From NCBI GenBank assembly GCA_031002005.1, contig CM061920.1:123308095-123372094 (forward strand): DNA of 64,000 nt, in the 5' to 3' direction. The position numbers and the translations under genes were made by a program. Below are positions 31,135 to 42,215 of the stretch, piece after piece; positions within the stretch are counted from its first letter, which is position 1, and every line of letters starts with the position of its first letter. Origin of the DNA: Vandiemenella viatica. Taxonomy: Eukaryota; Arthropoda; Insecta; Orthoptera; Morabidae. The notes under the pieces are model-generated. The model was not told where the DNA came from. It worked only from the letters and a program-made list of their open reading frames with translations, and did not search any database.

Positions 31135-32460
31135 CATTCATGTGGCGGGTTGGGATGTGACCACAACTTTCCCCCCTGCCATATGTCTCGCCTCCTGCAT
31201 GATTAAGGGTCGTGTCTAGTGTTGTAAAAAAACGTTTTTTTTTCTGACTTGAAAAAAAAAACACGAAAAAAAACCTGTGAAAAAAATTTTTTTTCTCTGG
31301 GGCACGTTTTTTCATAACTACTAAATCTGAAATTTGTAAGGCATTTATAGTTTAATATGACTGTTTTAGAGTTTATATTAAGTACTTATCTTAATTTTTA
31401 AATCTACTATATTTTTCTGGTTCAGTAGAAAAGAAAATTACGAAAATATTAGCAACATTGACTGAAGTTTTCTTTACGAACGGGGACTTCCCGAAGATGT
31501 TATGTTGCACGAGAAGGAATCACCGTTCCCTTTTGTTTGGATTCATACTTGCTATTTGAACTAGCGCTGCCAACCCTGCGAATTTATCTGTGGACCTACA
31601 GATCTTTTAAAAAAATTAGGAATTTTAAATTTATCTAAGGCTTTTTGCCTCTTTTTATTACTTATTGTGCTTTACTTATATTCATATACTTGTTAAACTC
31701 TCAGCGTATAATGATACTGAGTCATTAAATTGTCAGTAATTATGAAACGTTTCCTTGCAAACGTTGGCGTAAACCAACGATTGAAAAACAAATAAAGATC
31801 TTATTTTGTATAACAGATTTAAATTCAAACTTAAAAGACCTTAATACAGAATTATCGGCGCATCCTTTATGCACAGTGTGTACTTTGCTCACAATTTAAA
31901 ATTGCAATCTCAAAATCTTTTGCGTACAATACAAGGATAACCAGTAAAAGAAAATGTAATTATTTCTGAAGTAATATATCTAGAGGAGACAGAAGAAGAA
32001 ACAGAAAATTCCGACACAGACCGAACTACTGTTGGTAGTGCTGATACTAGTGAATGTGGTACTGACATAGAGGATGAATAAAATTATGCTACCCATATAA
32101 ATACATTTATGAATCACTATGTAAGACATTATATGATTCCGTAAGATTTAAAACACACATGTAAAATGTAAGTTCCATAAATAAAACTATATTTTATCAA
32201 ATATTCTGTTTTCTGAAAAAAAAACAAATTTAGAAAAAAAAAACAAGGGTGCTAGGTTTTTTTTCATGTTTTTTTTCACTAAGCTGAAAAAAAAACATTT
32301 TTTTTTTTCAGTTTGCAACACTAGTCGTGTCGAAATATTGTGCAATTTGTTTATGTTTTTGTTTTTTTACGTGTTCGTCTCGCCCTTGTGCCTTCATCTG
32401 TGGTAAGTGACGGGTGTCTGTTTATTTTTCCCTATCCTATTTTATTTTCAGTAAACAGGT
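31135..32460 (+). repeat. Interspersed repeat R, copy 2, split by hAT
   Basis: 31150-31216 and 32332-32455 together match copy 1 at 8910-9135. The split point is occupied by the hAT element, which duplicated GTCGTGTC. Confidence 0.65.
31217..32323. mobile_element. hAT-type element, mostly non-coding
   Basis: 1107 bp with an 8-base target duplication GTCGTGTC (31209-31216, 32324-32331). Terminal repeats are TAGTGTTGTAAA on the left and TAGTGTTGCAAA (right end, reverse complement), followed by long A/T runs inside both ends. A short acidic reading frame near 31950-32080 ends EDE and a stop, and could be the C-terminus of a lost transposase. No dimerisation-domain motif was recognised. Confidence 0.85.
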
Positions 32461-32754
32461 TAAGTAAGAGATTGATAAGTATCTTAAAGCATCTAATGAC
32501 ACTATTAAATTTAATGAGGTTATTGCACATTTGGACTCACAAATGAGTTCTACAGACCAGTGTACGATCAGTTGTATCTACTAGTGTTACATTTCTTGTT
32601 TTTTGGTATTTGGGTGTGTAGACATTGAATAAGATGATTCAATAGTATTTAGCTTCAAACGAAACCATGCAATCTGTTAACAGCATAAGAGTAACAATTC
32701 TAGAGATTTCGCAAGATAGTGTTGCAGGAGCAACACGTCTTTCGAAATGGGGGA
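32461..32754. other. Interval before the 3' LTR
   Basis: No coding motif. A purine-rich GAAATGGGGGAG (about 32745-32755) immediately precedes the LTR and fits a polypurine tract for plus-strand priming. Confidence 0.5.
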
Positions 32755-33287
32755 GTTGTAAGGGGACCAAATAACTCCCATTAATATTTAGTAAAAGTGA
32801 AGTGAATTTTAGCTTGCTGTTAGCGACAGAAGCACACTGACTGCCACGTAACACGATGCCCGCACGTGATAAGGAGTCAGCGCTTCTCTCGCGAGTGCAG
32901 ATGTTCTCTGACAGTCTTCGCTTGGAGTCCGTGTAGTAACATTTATTGTAGCCGTGCGCTACCAACATTTTACTTCCGCTATACCATTTAGGCTGAAATA
33001 CTTTCAAATTTGACAGTGCATGAATAGCAGCTAACATATTGCATGTAACAAGAGTTGCGTTCGGTGTTACACTGTCTGTGCTTAAGAATGACAATAAACC
33101 TGAACTTTTACTGTAACCCCTGTTTCATTGTGAGTAACCTTTCTAACCCGTATCAGGCTACCACCACTTAAGTCATAAGACCTTCATGCAGCTTTTTGTC
33201 ATAAACTATAACTAATAGACTTTACAATCCATCCAGTATGGTAATACTGCATAAACAATTACCTGGTGTCAGAAAAGAAGCCATCAC
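32755..33287 (+). repeat. 3' LTR of errantivirus-like element
   Basis: Direct, diverged copy of 12239-12784 (see there), preceded by a polypurine-like tract and followed by ACTG (33288-33291), which matches the bases before the 5' LTR. Confidence 0.75.
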
Positions 33288-33291
33288 ACTG

Positions 33292-33835
33292 AAAATGGCC
33301 ATTAACTTGATCTCAACAAAATGAGGCTCGCTTTAATACTCACTAAAATGTACTTATTGAATAGTAACACTGCAGTTATATCCTCATATCCTGGATTTAT
33401 GCTCATTGTTAAAATATTAATAGCTTTCAGAAAATTTTTCGTGTAACTCATACTCACATAGTACAGTACTGTAGGGTATCCATTTTATGCAAACAGTTTT
33501 TATTAATTTATTGAATTAAAACTGCTATAGGCACGTTACACAATGTTTGGATCGGGCTAAATCTGTGAGTTCGTGACATCACCGTCACCATCATGCCACC
33601 TGTTGCATGTCTGATATGCGCGTTGGATACTTTTCACAAAACCTTTATACAAACAGTTTTTTTTTTCGATTTTGATGGAACTTTGGGTATGTCTGTTTTA
33701 AAACAAATAGAAAAACACTGTTTACATTTGATATACAGAAATCTAAACCCTCTCCTCCTTGTTTATACAAACCTACAGTTTTTATCTGATTTTGATAGCA
33801 ACTAGCACACGTATACCTCAAAACAAGGCTCTCTG
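33292..33835. other. Intronic sequence, nothing recognised
   Basis: No gene. A segment at about 33640-33800 resembles the repeat units of the Helitron minisatellite (AAACAGTTTTTTTTTTCG..., TATACAAAC...), but only weakly. Confidence 0.35.
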
Positions 33836-34045
33836 AAGCTCAGCAGTTAAGGTGCTTACTTCTGAAAGTTCTCTCTCCGGTTGTGGTTTTAAATCCTGTG
33901 GTGAGTAGGAATTTTTAGGAGCAATGTTCGATTGTATGAGGTATGCTGGAACATTCCATAGTTCTGATTCCATGTTAAACTGCTGGCTCCTGAAGAAAGG
34001 AATTAGTCTTCTAGCCCTTGATCCAATACTTGGTACATCTCATTC
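33836..34045 (+). mobile_element. SINE family B, diverged copy
   Basis: tRNA-like head (GCTCAGCAGTTAAGGTGC; B-box-like GGTTTTAAATCC), then blocks shared with the copies at 41965 and 60445: GATTCCATGTTAAACTG and CTGGAACATTCC-like sequence. No target duplication found. Confidence 0.5.
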
Positions 34046-34199
34046 GGGAAGATTTGACGAACTTTCATTTTGTGAACTAAGTTAGATTTTTAATTTTTGA
34101 AGTGGAAACTTTTTTTGGCTCATTGGGTGATTTTTGAATTGTAAAATCTTATGAGTTTGCATTACCGACTTGCTGATGTTAGCAATATATCCATGTTTA

Positions 34200-35690
34200 A
34201 GGTGACTAACCAAGGGCGTAGCCAGGATTTTGTTTAAAAAGGGGGAGGGGCAGACAAGAGAGAACTGATAATATACATGCTACAAAAATGTTTATTAATG
34301 GAATCTCCTTATATAAAACACTAAGTCTGGAGTCTGCGTATGTCGTCTATAATTACTAGAGCTATTAGCTATAGAACGGTCATGTGCCAGCCTTCAATCG
34401 CTAATCAACAGCCACCATATTACATTCGTTCCATCATCTTGCTTTTCGTTTATTTACAACTACACACAGAAAATCATGTAAGGAGAAGGGGATTCAATAT
34501 TTACATTATTTTATCTGTATCAGTTAGAAGCAGAAATTCATGTAAGGATAAGGGGATTCAATATTTACACTATTTTTCTCTATCAGTTATAAGGACTAGG
34601 TTAAACCATAACCTAAGAATTTTTTGGCAGATGGTAAGTAACAATGAAGATTATTAAAAACTCGGAGAAACGTAATGCAAAATGTATTAGTCAAATAAAT
34701 AACAGTTACCCGTTTCAGAAATTATAGTCTCTGTAATCTAAAGTAAAATGCATTTATTTATGCAAAATTCTAACCAAATACTCAGATAATCTAACCAGAG
34801 TAACGTATTCATATAACGAAAGATATCACTAAAAATGACTTATTCGTTTCACCTTACAAGCTTTTCCATAATAAATTTCTACTACCATTATATATGATAA
34901 CCTTAGTTTTCGATACATGTGTTACCTATTAAATGAGATTTAAGAAAGAAAAAAATATTAGATTTAAATCATCAAGGATATATGACTATTTACTGTATAA
35001 GTGATGTGACACTCACAATTCAACAACTATATTATTGCCGCAAAATAGCAGTGAGCAGAGATATTAGAAATATGGAGAGCAGGGGAAAAAAATTAATGAG
35101 AGGCTATTATATGTCACAAAGTTATAATTAGTACATTCGTTTAAATTAAATGTTGCTTTTTATTTATCTACGACAACCAGATGCAAAAATTCATGTAAGG
35201 AGAAGGGTATTCTATGTTTACGTTATATTACCTGTATGAGTTAGAATTACTAGGTTAAAAAAATAACCTAAGAATTTTTTTTGGCAGATGATAAGAAACA
35301 ACAAATTTAAAACTCGGAGAAAGTTTACACGAAATGTACAGATCATGAAATTTATCACCCAGATTAATGACCGTTATCTGTTTTTGATATTATACTTTCC
35401 GTCATTAAAGTAAAATGCATTTATTTAAATAAATCATAGTAAAATGCCCTGATAATCTTACCACAGTATGGTACTCGTATCACGAAAATATCATTGAAAT
35501 GGTCGATATTCGCTTTTCCATATAAGCTTTTCCAGAATAAATGCACTGATAATCTTACCACAGTATGGTACTCGTATCACGAAAATATCATTGAAATGGT
35601 CGATATTCGCTTTTCCATATAAGCTTTTCCAGAATAAATGCAGACTACCACCGTAGGTGCTGCCTGTCGTTATTCATATGAGGGTAATAA
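34200..35690 (+). repeat. Two diverged direct units of about 450 bp
   Basis: Sequence at about 34450-34880 recurs in order at about 35155-35640. Shared blocks are TCATGTAAGGAGAAGGG, ACCTAAGAATTTTTT, AAACTCGGAGAAA, AAAGTAAAATGCATTTATTT and AAGCTTTTCCA.AATAAAT. Unit 1 additionally repeats its TCATGTAAGGA.AAGGGGATT block (34474 and 34540). The left edge (GGGCGTAGCCAGGATTTTG, 34213) resembles a transposon end. Confidence 0.65.
35449..35642 (+). repeat. Perfect tandem duplication, 2 x 97 bp
   Basis: 35449-35545 and 35546-35642 are identical base for base (start CTGATAATCTTACC, end AATAAATGCA). Their diverged relative at about 34790-34880 occurs only once, so the doubling is recent or an assembly artefact. 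Confidence 0.9.
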
Positions 35691-36193
35691 AAGCAATGAT
35701 TTTCGAATGCAATGTTAGTGGAGGTTGTGGCTAAGTTGACCAGAATCGCAACTGACACATTTTCTTACAGCATAATTCACTCTGAAATCAGTTTTAGAAA
35801 CCATTTAAACTGCTTTCATAAGCTCCATGTTACTGAAGATATTAATTAATGCGGGTGAAATTAGTTCCATATGTATCATGCTGAATTGTGCCTGGACCAG
35901 GAATAAAACTGATATTACATGGATAACAAAAGTTTTCGGGATTCCTAATTTGTTTTTAATTTTATTGGTTCTATACTTCCGTCGTCATTAATTCGGTAGA
36001 AGTTCCTGCTGTATTGCAATGTGAACAGCAAATCAAATATGTAGAACATTACAAATTCAAGGCCATTAGTATTATGTAATAACAATTTCATATAAATAAC
36101 CAACAAAAAGAAAAAATTAACTGCCAGAATATGGCATCTAAACCATCATTTTTGACAGGCTCGAAGCTAGTACATATATATTCTATTAATTAA
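35691..36193. other. Intronic sequence with foldback-family motif
   Basis: Contains GCCTGGACCAGGAATAAAA and GGTTGTGGCTAAGTTGACC, related to motifs of the 5.6-8.9 kb cluster. No gene seen. Confidence 0.35.
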
Positions 36194-36283
36194 CTAGCTG
36201 TGCCCACGACTTCGTCCGCATGGAATAGTTATTTTGGGCATCATATTTATTTTTGCAAACAACCTCCTCAGCTTTATAAATTA
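36194..36283 (-). mobile_element. Helitron reduced to its two ends
   Basis: The left edge is a Helitron 3' terminus (reverse complement ends ...GGGCACAGCTAG, followed by T), with a subterminal GCGGACGAAGTCG hairpin. About 70 bases on, CCTCAGCTTTATAAATTATA is the 5'-terminal sequence type also seen at 37760-37790. Immediately after comes a second 3' terminus. It is read as a deleted Helitron abutting a longer one. Confidence 0.55.
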
Positions 36284-37790
36284 TAGCAGTTACCCACGAC
36301 TTTGTCCGCGTCAATTTCTGTTATTATTTTAGACAATTTTTTGCAAATTTAGTTTTTAAGTTTTTAAAAGAACATAATTATTTTAAAGTACTTCTGCGTA
36401 AATTATATTTTTAGTTTTATTTTCTTGTGGCAGAAGAACATATTGGTTTTCTCCGCAACCCGATCTTGACAACGCGACATATAGTTGGCTGTGTGAAAAG
36501 CAGTCTTGACGTAAATAGATTCCTACGTGTTTAAATGTTTGCCCCTGTGATTTATTAATTCTAACGGCGAAAGATAGCTTAGCGGGAAATTGAATTCTTT
36601 TAAAATTAAAAGGTAAATCATTTGGAATCATTGGGATGCGAGGTATAAGCACTGTTTGACCAACTGCTGGACCAGTCAAAACTATTGCAACGATCACGTT
36701 ATTGCGTAGAAATTTAATTTGAAGTCGGATTCCGTTACATAAATTTGGTGGTTTGAGATTTCTAAGTAAAATTATTGGGGCACCTATTTTTAACTTGAGG
36801 GAATATGGGGGAAGGCCACTTGGGTTCAAAGAATTAAGAAACTCTTGTGGATAATGTACCGCATCTTCTTGATCCATTACGTTATCAATAGATGTGTAGG
36901 TAACTGTCTCCTGGAAGTTTACTTAAAATTAGGTCGTTAATTTCGTCCACGCTACTGTTTCTCGCCGCCAATATTGCCCTTTGACACATCCATTGATGAT
37001 CTTTATTTTCTATTTCGCTGATTTCAGGGTAAACTTTCGATATTAAGTCCTCAATGTTACTTACTCTTTCTCCTAAATCGCAATCAATTTCAATTTTATT
37101 TTCAAAATGAGGTACTTTCCCGTCTCCTATTAAAAGTAACTTTGAAGGAAAAGTTATACTACCTCCCCCCAAATGTGCTCTCATATTTGTAGTTAATTTT
37201 AAAATGTTAACAAACTTCCATAATGGGGAACTACAACCGTTCAGAAGGGAGCCGACCGCGCGTAATATCTTCTAAGATGTTCATTGAAATTAAGTGATGC
37301 CAAAGACAATTTTGTTCACAATTAAATACTCTTAATCAACAACACATTTATTTAGATAAAGATTAATATTATTATGTTGATACAACTCTAACAAATAATT
37401 GGTAATAATGCAATAATTTCGACCAAATTTGATTACCATAAAAACGGTTCTAGTGAGTTAATCTTAAAAGATAGACATATACTGTCGCGGACATTTTTTT
37501 AGATCATTTCAAGAGGAATAATCCTTTCATACATATTTTTTTGGTATCTTGAACCGTTTTCGCAGCGCACGCAACAGAAGCCCTCAAAGATGAATAATTT
37601 TCCCCATTTTTTCCACATTTTCCATTGTTTCTTCGCTCCTATTAGTTGCAGCGTGATGTTATATAGCTTAAAGCCTTCCTCGATAAATGGTCTGTTCAAC
37701 ACAAAAAGAATTTTTCAATTCGAACCAGTAGTTCCTGAGATTAGCGCGTTCAAACAAACAAACTCTTCAGCTTTATAATATTAGTATAGA
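36284..37790 (-). mobile_element. Helitron with helicase remnant
   Basis: The 3' end is at about 36284 (subterminal GCAGTTACCCACGACTTTGTCCGCG on two blocks; CTRR mutated). The 5' end is at 37790: the reverse complement begins TCTATACTAATATTATAAAG, with T as the outside base. It encodes on the minus strand the last part of a Rep/helicase protein. Sequence at 37190-37790 is non-coding and decayed. Confidence 0.8.
36383..37184 (-). pseudogene. Helitron Pif1-like helicase, C-terminal part
   Basis: Two adjacent minus frames. 36885-37184: IGDGKVPHFENKIEID and WMCQRAILAARN. 36383-36877: [57 protein letters not shown] and [10 protein letters not shown]. These are the late helicase motifs (including the SQGQ and VALSR blocks) of Helitron proteins. 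Separated by a frame break at about 36880. The Rep nuclease and Walker motifs are absent, so it is a non-functional remnant. Confidence 0.88.
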
Positions 37791-39482
37791 TTAATGGAAT
37801 ATATTGTATATATCAAATTCTTTTGAAATTTTGTATTTAGTAAAAATGAGATATTTATGTATAGATTTTAATTACTGTTTCATTCAATTTCAAGTTAATT
37901 CCAATGGTCTTGGACATGCAATGTTTTTGGTGATTCCAATCAGTATATATATATATATATATAAAATTCCGAGTTTGTTTTGGAGATATACGCTAAACAG
38001 AGAAAAGTTGCACGTATCAGTCAGTCCTAAGGGGCGTGATACGGGAGAGCGGGTGCAGTTTTGTAAACTTGATACAAACAGCATTTCCACTTATTTTACA
38101 GTATATGTGTGCAAACTTCCTTCAAAATCAAATAAAAACTGTGGATTGGTGCATTGTCACAAAAACTTTAAAATAATTTTTACAATTCAAGCTCGAATTT
38201 CTTTGTCAGCAATTCTCCGATTGTAATCTGTCCAGTGCTGTTTAACAGGAAATAATGTGTTCTTAAATAATATTGTGATCTACTTTGTCTAATTTCATCA
38301 GCGTTTTTGAGATAATTAAAAAAACTGAATGGTTTCAAGTGTAAATTTTTTTTATTAGGGTGATAGGGAAAGTGGGTGGATTTTATAAGCCAAAGATAGA
38401 CAGCATTTTTCTCTCTGGTTTAATTTATACATGTGCAAAGTACTATCCACATTGAATAAATTTAGTGTAAGGAACATTGAAAATTAAGAGAGGAGGCAAC
38501 AAAGGGAATGAGAGGTTGTGATTTGGGAACCAAATTCATTTTTTTGTTCTTGTTTTAAATTATACGGGTGTGAAGTTCCGTCTAAATCGATTAGAACTGT
38601 GAGTATGTATAAAGAACATTGGCAACAAAATAAGGGAAGAAGTTTCGGTTCTTACAGTCTAAATATAGACCATATTTTTCTGTCTGTTTTATAGTTTGCA
38701 TGTGCAACGTTCCATCGATATCGTATAAAAACTGTGGGTATTTATATGAAATATTGGCAAAAATTAGGGGGTTGTGGTAAAGGGGGAGAGCAGTTGGTTG
38801 TTTAAAACCAAATGTAAACAGCATTTTTCTCCTTGTTTTGATGTATACAAATGCAGAGTTCCATCAAAAACAGATGAAAACTGTTGGTTTCATTAAAGAT
38901 CACTGAAAATTAATAGGGGAGGGGTAATGGGGGAGGGGCTGTGATGGACTTTGGCAAACTGAAAGTAAACAGTACTTTACCGTTTTAAAGTATACGTGTG
39001 CAAACTTCCTTCAAAACCGGATAGGAACTGTAGCTTTGTATAAAGAACATTGACAATAATGAAGGGGTGGAAAAGGGGAGATAATTGAGTTTTTGTAAAA
39101 CTAATGCCTACAGTATTTTTTAAAAAAAAAACATATACATGTGAAAAGGTCCATCGAAATTGGATAAAAAGTGTGGGTTTGTGTAAAAATTAAGGGGTGG
39201 GAAGGGGGAGAGGGGATGTGTTTTTGGAAACCAGTATTTTTTTTTTTTTTTTTTGGGTTTGTTTTACAGTATACATGTGCAAACTTTCATCGAAATTGGA
39301 AAAAATCTTTTTTTTTTTTAAGTTATGGGGTGTTTGGGGAAGAGGGGTTGGTTTTTCGAATTTTATTTTTCTAGGAACCTTTGCAGATGTGCACTCTACA
39401 ACTCACCAAAGTTTCACTGTAATCGGATGATCGGTTTAGGAGTGCATAGAGGACAGACATACATTGATTTTTATTTATAAGA
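37791..39482. repeat. Minisatellite of about eight 140-bp units
   Basis: From about 38060 to 39310 a unit recurs: ACAGCATTTTTCTC, then GTTTTA..TATACATGTGCAAA, CTTCCATC, ATAAAAACTGTGGGTTTG, then ATTAAGGGGTGG..GGGGAG. Starts are near 38070, 38395, 38530, 38665, 38815, 38965, 39105 and 39230, all diverged. The segment ends at 39482 in a Helitron 5'-terminus-like sequence (reverse complement TCTTATAAATAAAAATCAAT, next base T). The array is therefore probably part of a non-autonomous Helitron. Confidence 0.7.
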
Positions 39483-40184
39483 TTACACTACTAATAATTT
39501 TCACGCTACTTCATCTGCAATTTTATCACAATTTTCTTGTAAACATTTTCTGTGTACGATAAGCGTACACAGACAGTTTAGATGGTTCTCTAGGATATCC
39601 GCCTCATTTAACTCTTTCATAAGGTCTTGTTCTCCAAGATTTTCTGTTGTCATACCCTTGTCCTTCCATATTCTATACCATAGTTCGACTTCATAATCAA
39701 AAAAATTTATGTTGTGGCAATCATGTTTTTAAATCAACCAATGACTTACTTAAACTTTAACTAGGATGTAGCTAGGGATTGCAATCCAACAACGTGGGAT
39801 CCCACATCATTTGGCAGTCTGACGGATCCAGCACCTAATAAAGCGGATCCGCAATCTGTAAAATTGGGTGATTCGTCATCTTGCCTCCCTGTCATCACTT
39901 TCCTAACCGACTTGTTCTGTACTGGCTGTATCGCCCCTTTTACCTGTACCCTTCATGTTGACATTTGACTCACGGCAACAAATGTGTGTTTCTGTTGTTC
40001 GTGATCAGAAGTAAATAGATTCACTTTACATTTTTATAAGAACTCCAATTTGTTTTTGTTGTGTGCATTACTGTAATTTGAGTTATGTCGTCCTATTGCA
40101 AAACTAGTTCCCAGATCGTACGCACAAAAATGATACAATTAGAGTTGTTTCTAAGGGAGGAAGTAGAAACAATACAAAAAGAAG
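39483..40184. other. Intronic sequence, nothing recognised
   Basis: No gene, RNA or transposon boundary seen on either strand before the SINE target site at 40185. Confidence 0.4.
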
Positions 40185-40196
40185 GTTACAACTATT

Positions 40197-40449
40197 ACCG
40201 AGCGTGGTGGTGTAACGGATAGCGTTCTGGCCTCGCATTCGGGAGGACGGCGGTTCGAATCCCCGTCCGGGCATCCAGATTTGGGTTTTCCATGGTTTCC
40301 CCAAATCACTCCAGGTGAATGCCGGGATGCTTCCTTCAAAAGGCCATGGCCGAATTCCTTCCCATTCCTTGCCCCCATCCTTTCCCGTCTCTAAAGACCA
40401 CGTTGTTATAAAGGGACGTTAAACTGTTACAAAAAAAAAAAAAAAAAAA
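40197..40449 (+). mobile_element. SINE family A, youngest copy
   Basis: 253 bp with a tRNA-like head carrying A-box-like GTGGTGTAACGGATAGCG and B-box-like GCGGTTCGAATCCCC, a conserved core (ATCCAGATTTGGGTTTTCC, CACTCCAGGTGAATGCCGG, AAAGGCCATGGCCGAATTC) and an 18-20 base poly(A). It is flanked by a 12-base duplication GTTACAACTATT (40185-40196, 40450-40461). Transcription would be by RNA polymerase III; movement depends on a LINE. Good boxes, long poly(A) and clean duplication suggest recent activity. Confidence 0.93.
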
Positions 40450-40461
40450 GTTACAACTATT

Positions 40462-40984
40462 GACAGCTATTTCAAAATCTATTGAATAAATGATGTGTTA
40501 AAGTGGTTTTGTCATAAACTGTACTTCATCATATTTTAGATAGTTCTTTTCAAAAAGTAGATTTCAATTTCCTAATTCTGCTAATTCTATAAGATATATG
40601 ATAACAAAGTTTTCAAATACCATAAAAGTTGACATAATTGTTCAGTTTGAATATTTTAAGAAACAATGGCAAAGATTTTCATGGAGTGTTTGAGTCCCAA
40701 AAAAATCGCCTATATTTGAACTTCAAGGCGGGACCACACGTTTGACAAACCTCGTCAAGCTGTCACAAATTTAAACGTGTGGATATGGCATTTGGCTTGT
40801 CATGTGTAAGCTTGCTAGCACTTGTGGTTGATTTGATCGAGTGTCGGTTTTTTGGCACAAATCAAAGAAAGTTTGCAGCAAGCGCTTGCGAAGTGTCTAC
40901 AAGTTTCTGCGGACTTAGTATTGTTTGTACACTGACGGCGGACAGACTTGCGTTCTTGTTTGTTGTGATAGAAGTGATGCAGGA
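40462..40984. other. Intronic sequence, possible DNA-transposon edge
   Basis: No gene. GGCGGGACCACACGTTTGAC near 40729, with ACACG/CGTGT pairs following (TAAACGTGTGG), looks like a transposon terminus, but no matching opposite end was found. Confidence 0.3.
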
Positions 40985-41578
40985 AAAATGAGTAACCATC
41001 TAAACGTTTGGTTTTGTGCACATCCGTTAACATTTTCGGTACGTGAGCACAATTTTCGGTAATTCAAGTGCTCGGTCACAATGCCATACAAAACACTACG
41101 AGAAACATTAGGAAAGTCGTCACACGGGAAGGAAATCGTAAAGCGTTGGTTTTCTCTCACCTTATTGTCCACTTTCCGCACCAAACTTTCATTAACGACT
41201 GAAGGACGCCCACTCTGTTGTTCATCATGCACATTTGTGCGGCCATCTTTAAATGCTCTCACCCACTTTCTCACCATTCCATCACTCATAATGTTTTGTC
41301 CGTAAACTGCACAGATCTCATGATGAATATCGATCGGTTTTTAGGCCTTTAGCACAAAGAAATCTTATAACAGCCTGTACTTCACAGTCGGCGGGACTCA
41401 CGATTATCGGAGGCATCTTAAACACTCGGTGAACAATGTAAACAAGGAAGAATTAGACTGTAATGGTGTCAGTGCATAGGCAAGAGATGCAGGTACCCAT
41501 GGAGCATGCGTGGAACGCCGACCGTAGCGCTGCAGCCACGGTGTGACAAAACGGTACTTACTTAAGAAATACGCCTCG
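40985..41578 (-). pseudogene. Mariner fragment, 5' end and HTH region
   Basis: The right border is a mariner terminus: reverse complement CGAGGCGTATTTCTTAAGTA, with the TA target at 41579-41580. Minus-strand coding begins MPPIIV near 41415. It shows the DNA-binding region: NVHDEQQSGRPSVV, SRSVLYGIVTEHLNYRKLCS and, after a small deletion, the LTDVHKTKR block. The catalytic DDE/D domain and the other terminus are missing. Confidence 0.85.
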
Positions 41579-41580
41579 TA

Positions 41581-41964
41581 GTTTGATTTTTTTCTGCATC
41601 TTTTGAGCTTTACTGTAATTTAAAAAATTGGAGTTGTGAAATTAAAAAACTGTCTTGGTGCTGTTTTCTCCCACTTGTTTCCAATTCACAGTAAATCTCA
41701 AATATCTCCTTTTATTGACCTAAAGTATTGTATCCCGTTTGACTCTTAATTTCCTACTGTACTTCTGTACATGAAGGGAGTAAAATCTGTTAGATAATAA
41801 ACCAAACTTCCAATATAGTCAATGTTTACATTTCATTACTTTACTGTTTAATACTGCTTTTTATTTGGAAACTACTAGAAAATGACTCTAAACATGTTTT
41901 GCTGTTGGTTTTTTATGAGCTAAAAGCTCTTATAACTAGTTTTCATAATGTATTGGTAAAATTA
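41581..41964. other. Intronic sequence, nothing recognised
   Basis: AT-rich; no coding or repeat signature. Confidence 0.4.
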
Positions 41965-42215
41965 AGGTTATGCGACACCCGGTTCGAATCTCTGTTTCAG
42001 CGGCGATTTTCAAAGATCATTAACCCAACCTTCACCTCTGGCATAGCTTGTTGTGTAATGTAAAGTATACCAGAACACTCCCGTTATTCAGATTCCAAGT
42101 TAAACTGTAGATCCTTTGTACCTGGTAGCACTAACAGGTTAGGTTAAGGCAGCGAAGATGAGCGGAAAGCACAGCCAACAAACCCTGTCACCAGGTCATT
42201 ACATGCACACAGAAT
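41965..42215 (+). mobile_element. SINE family B, 5'-truncated copy
   Basis: Starts near the B box (CCGGTTCGAATCTCTG). It then shares CAACCTTCACCTCTGGCATAG, a GATTCCAAGTTAAACTG-like block and TGTCACCAGGTCATTAC with the copy at 60445. The A-box region is lost. Confidence 0.75.

Noticed and set aside
37804..38226. Open frame of 140 codons as a gene
   Set aside because: It starts in low-complexity AT sequence, runs into the minisatellite and shows no domain or codon bias.
40197..40270. Genuine tRNA gene
   Set aside because: A and B boxes are present, but the cloverleaf is not convincing. The segment is followed by a repeated body, poly(A) and a target duplication, so it is a SINE head.
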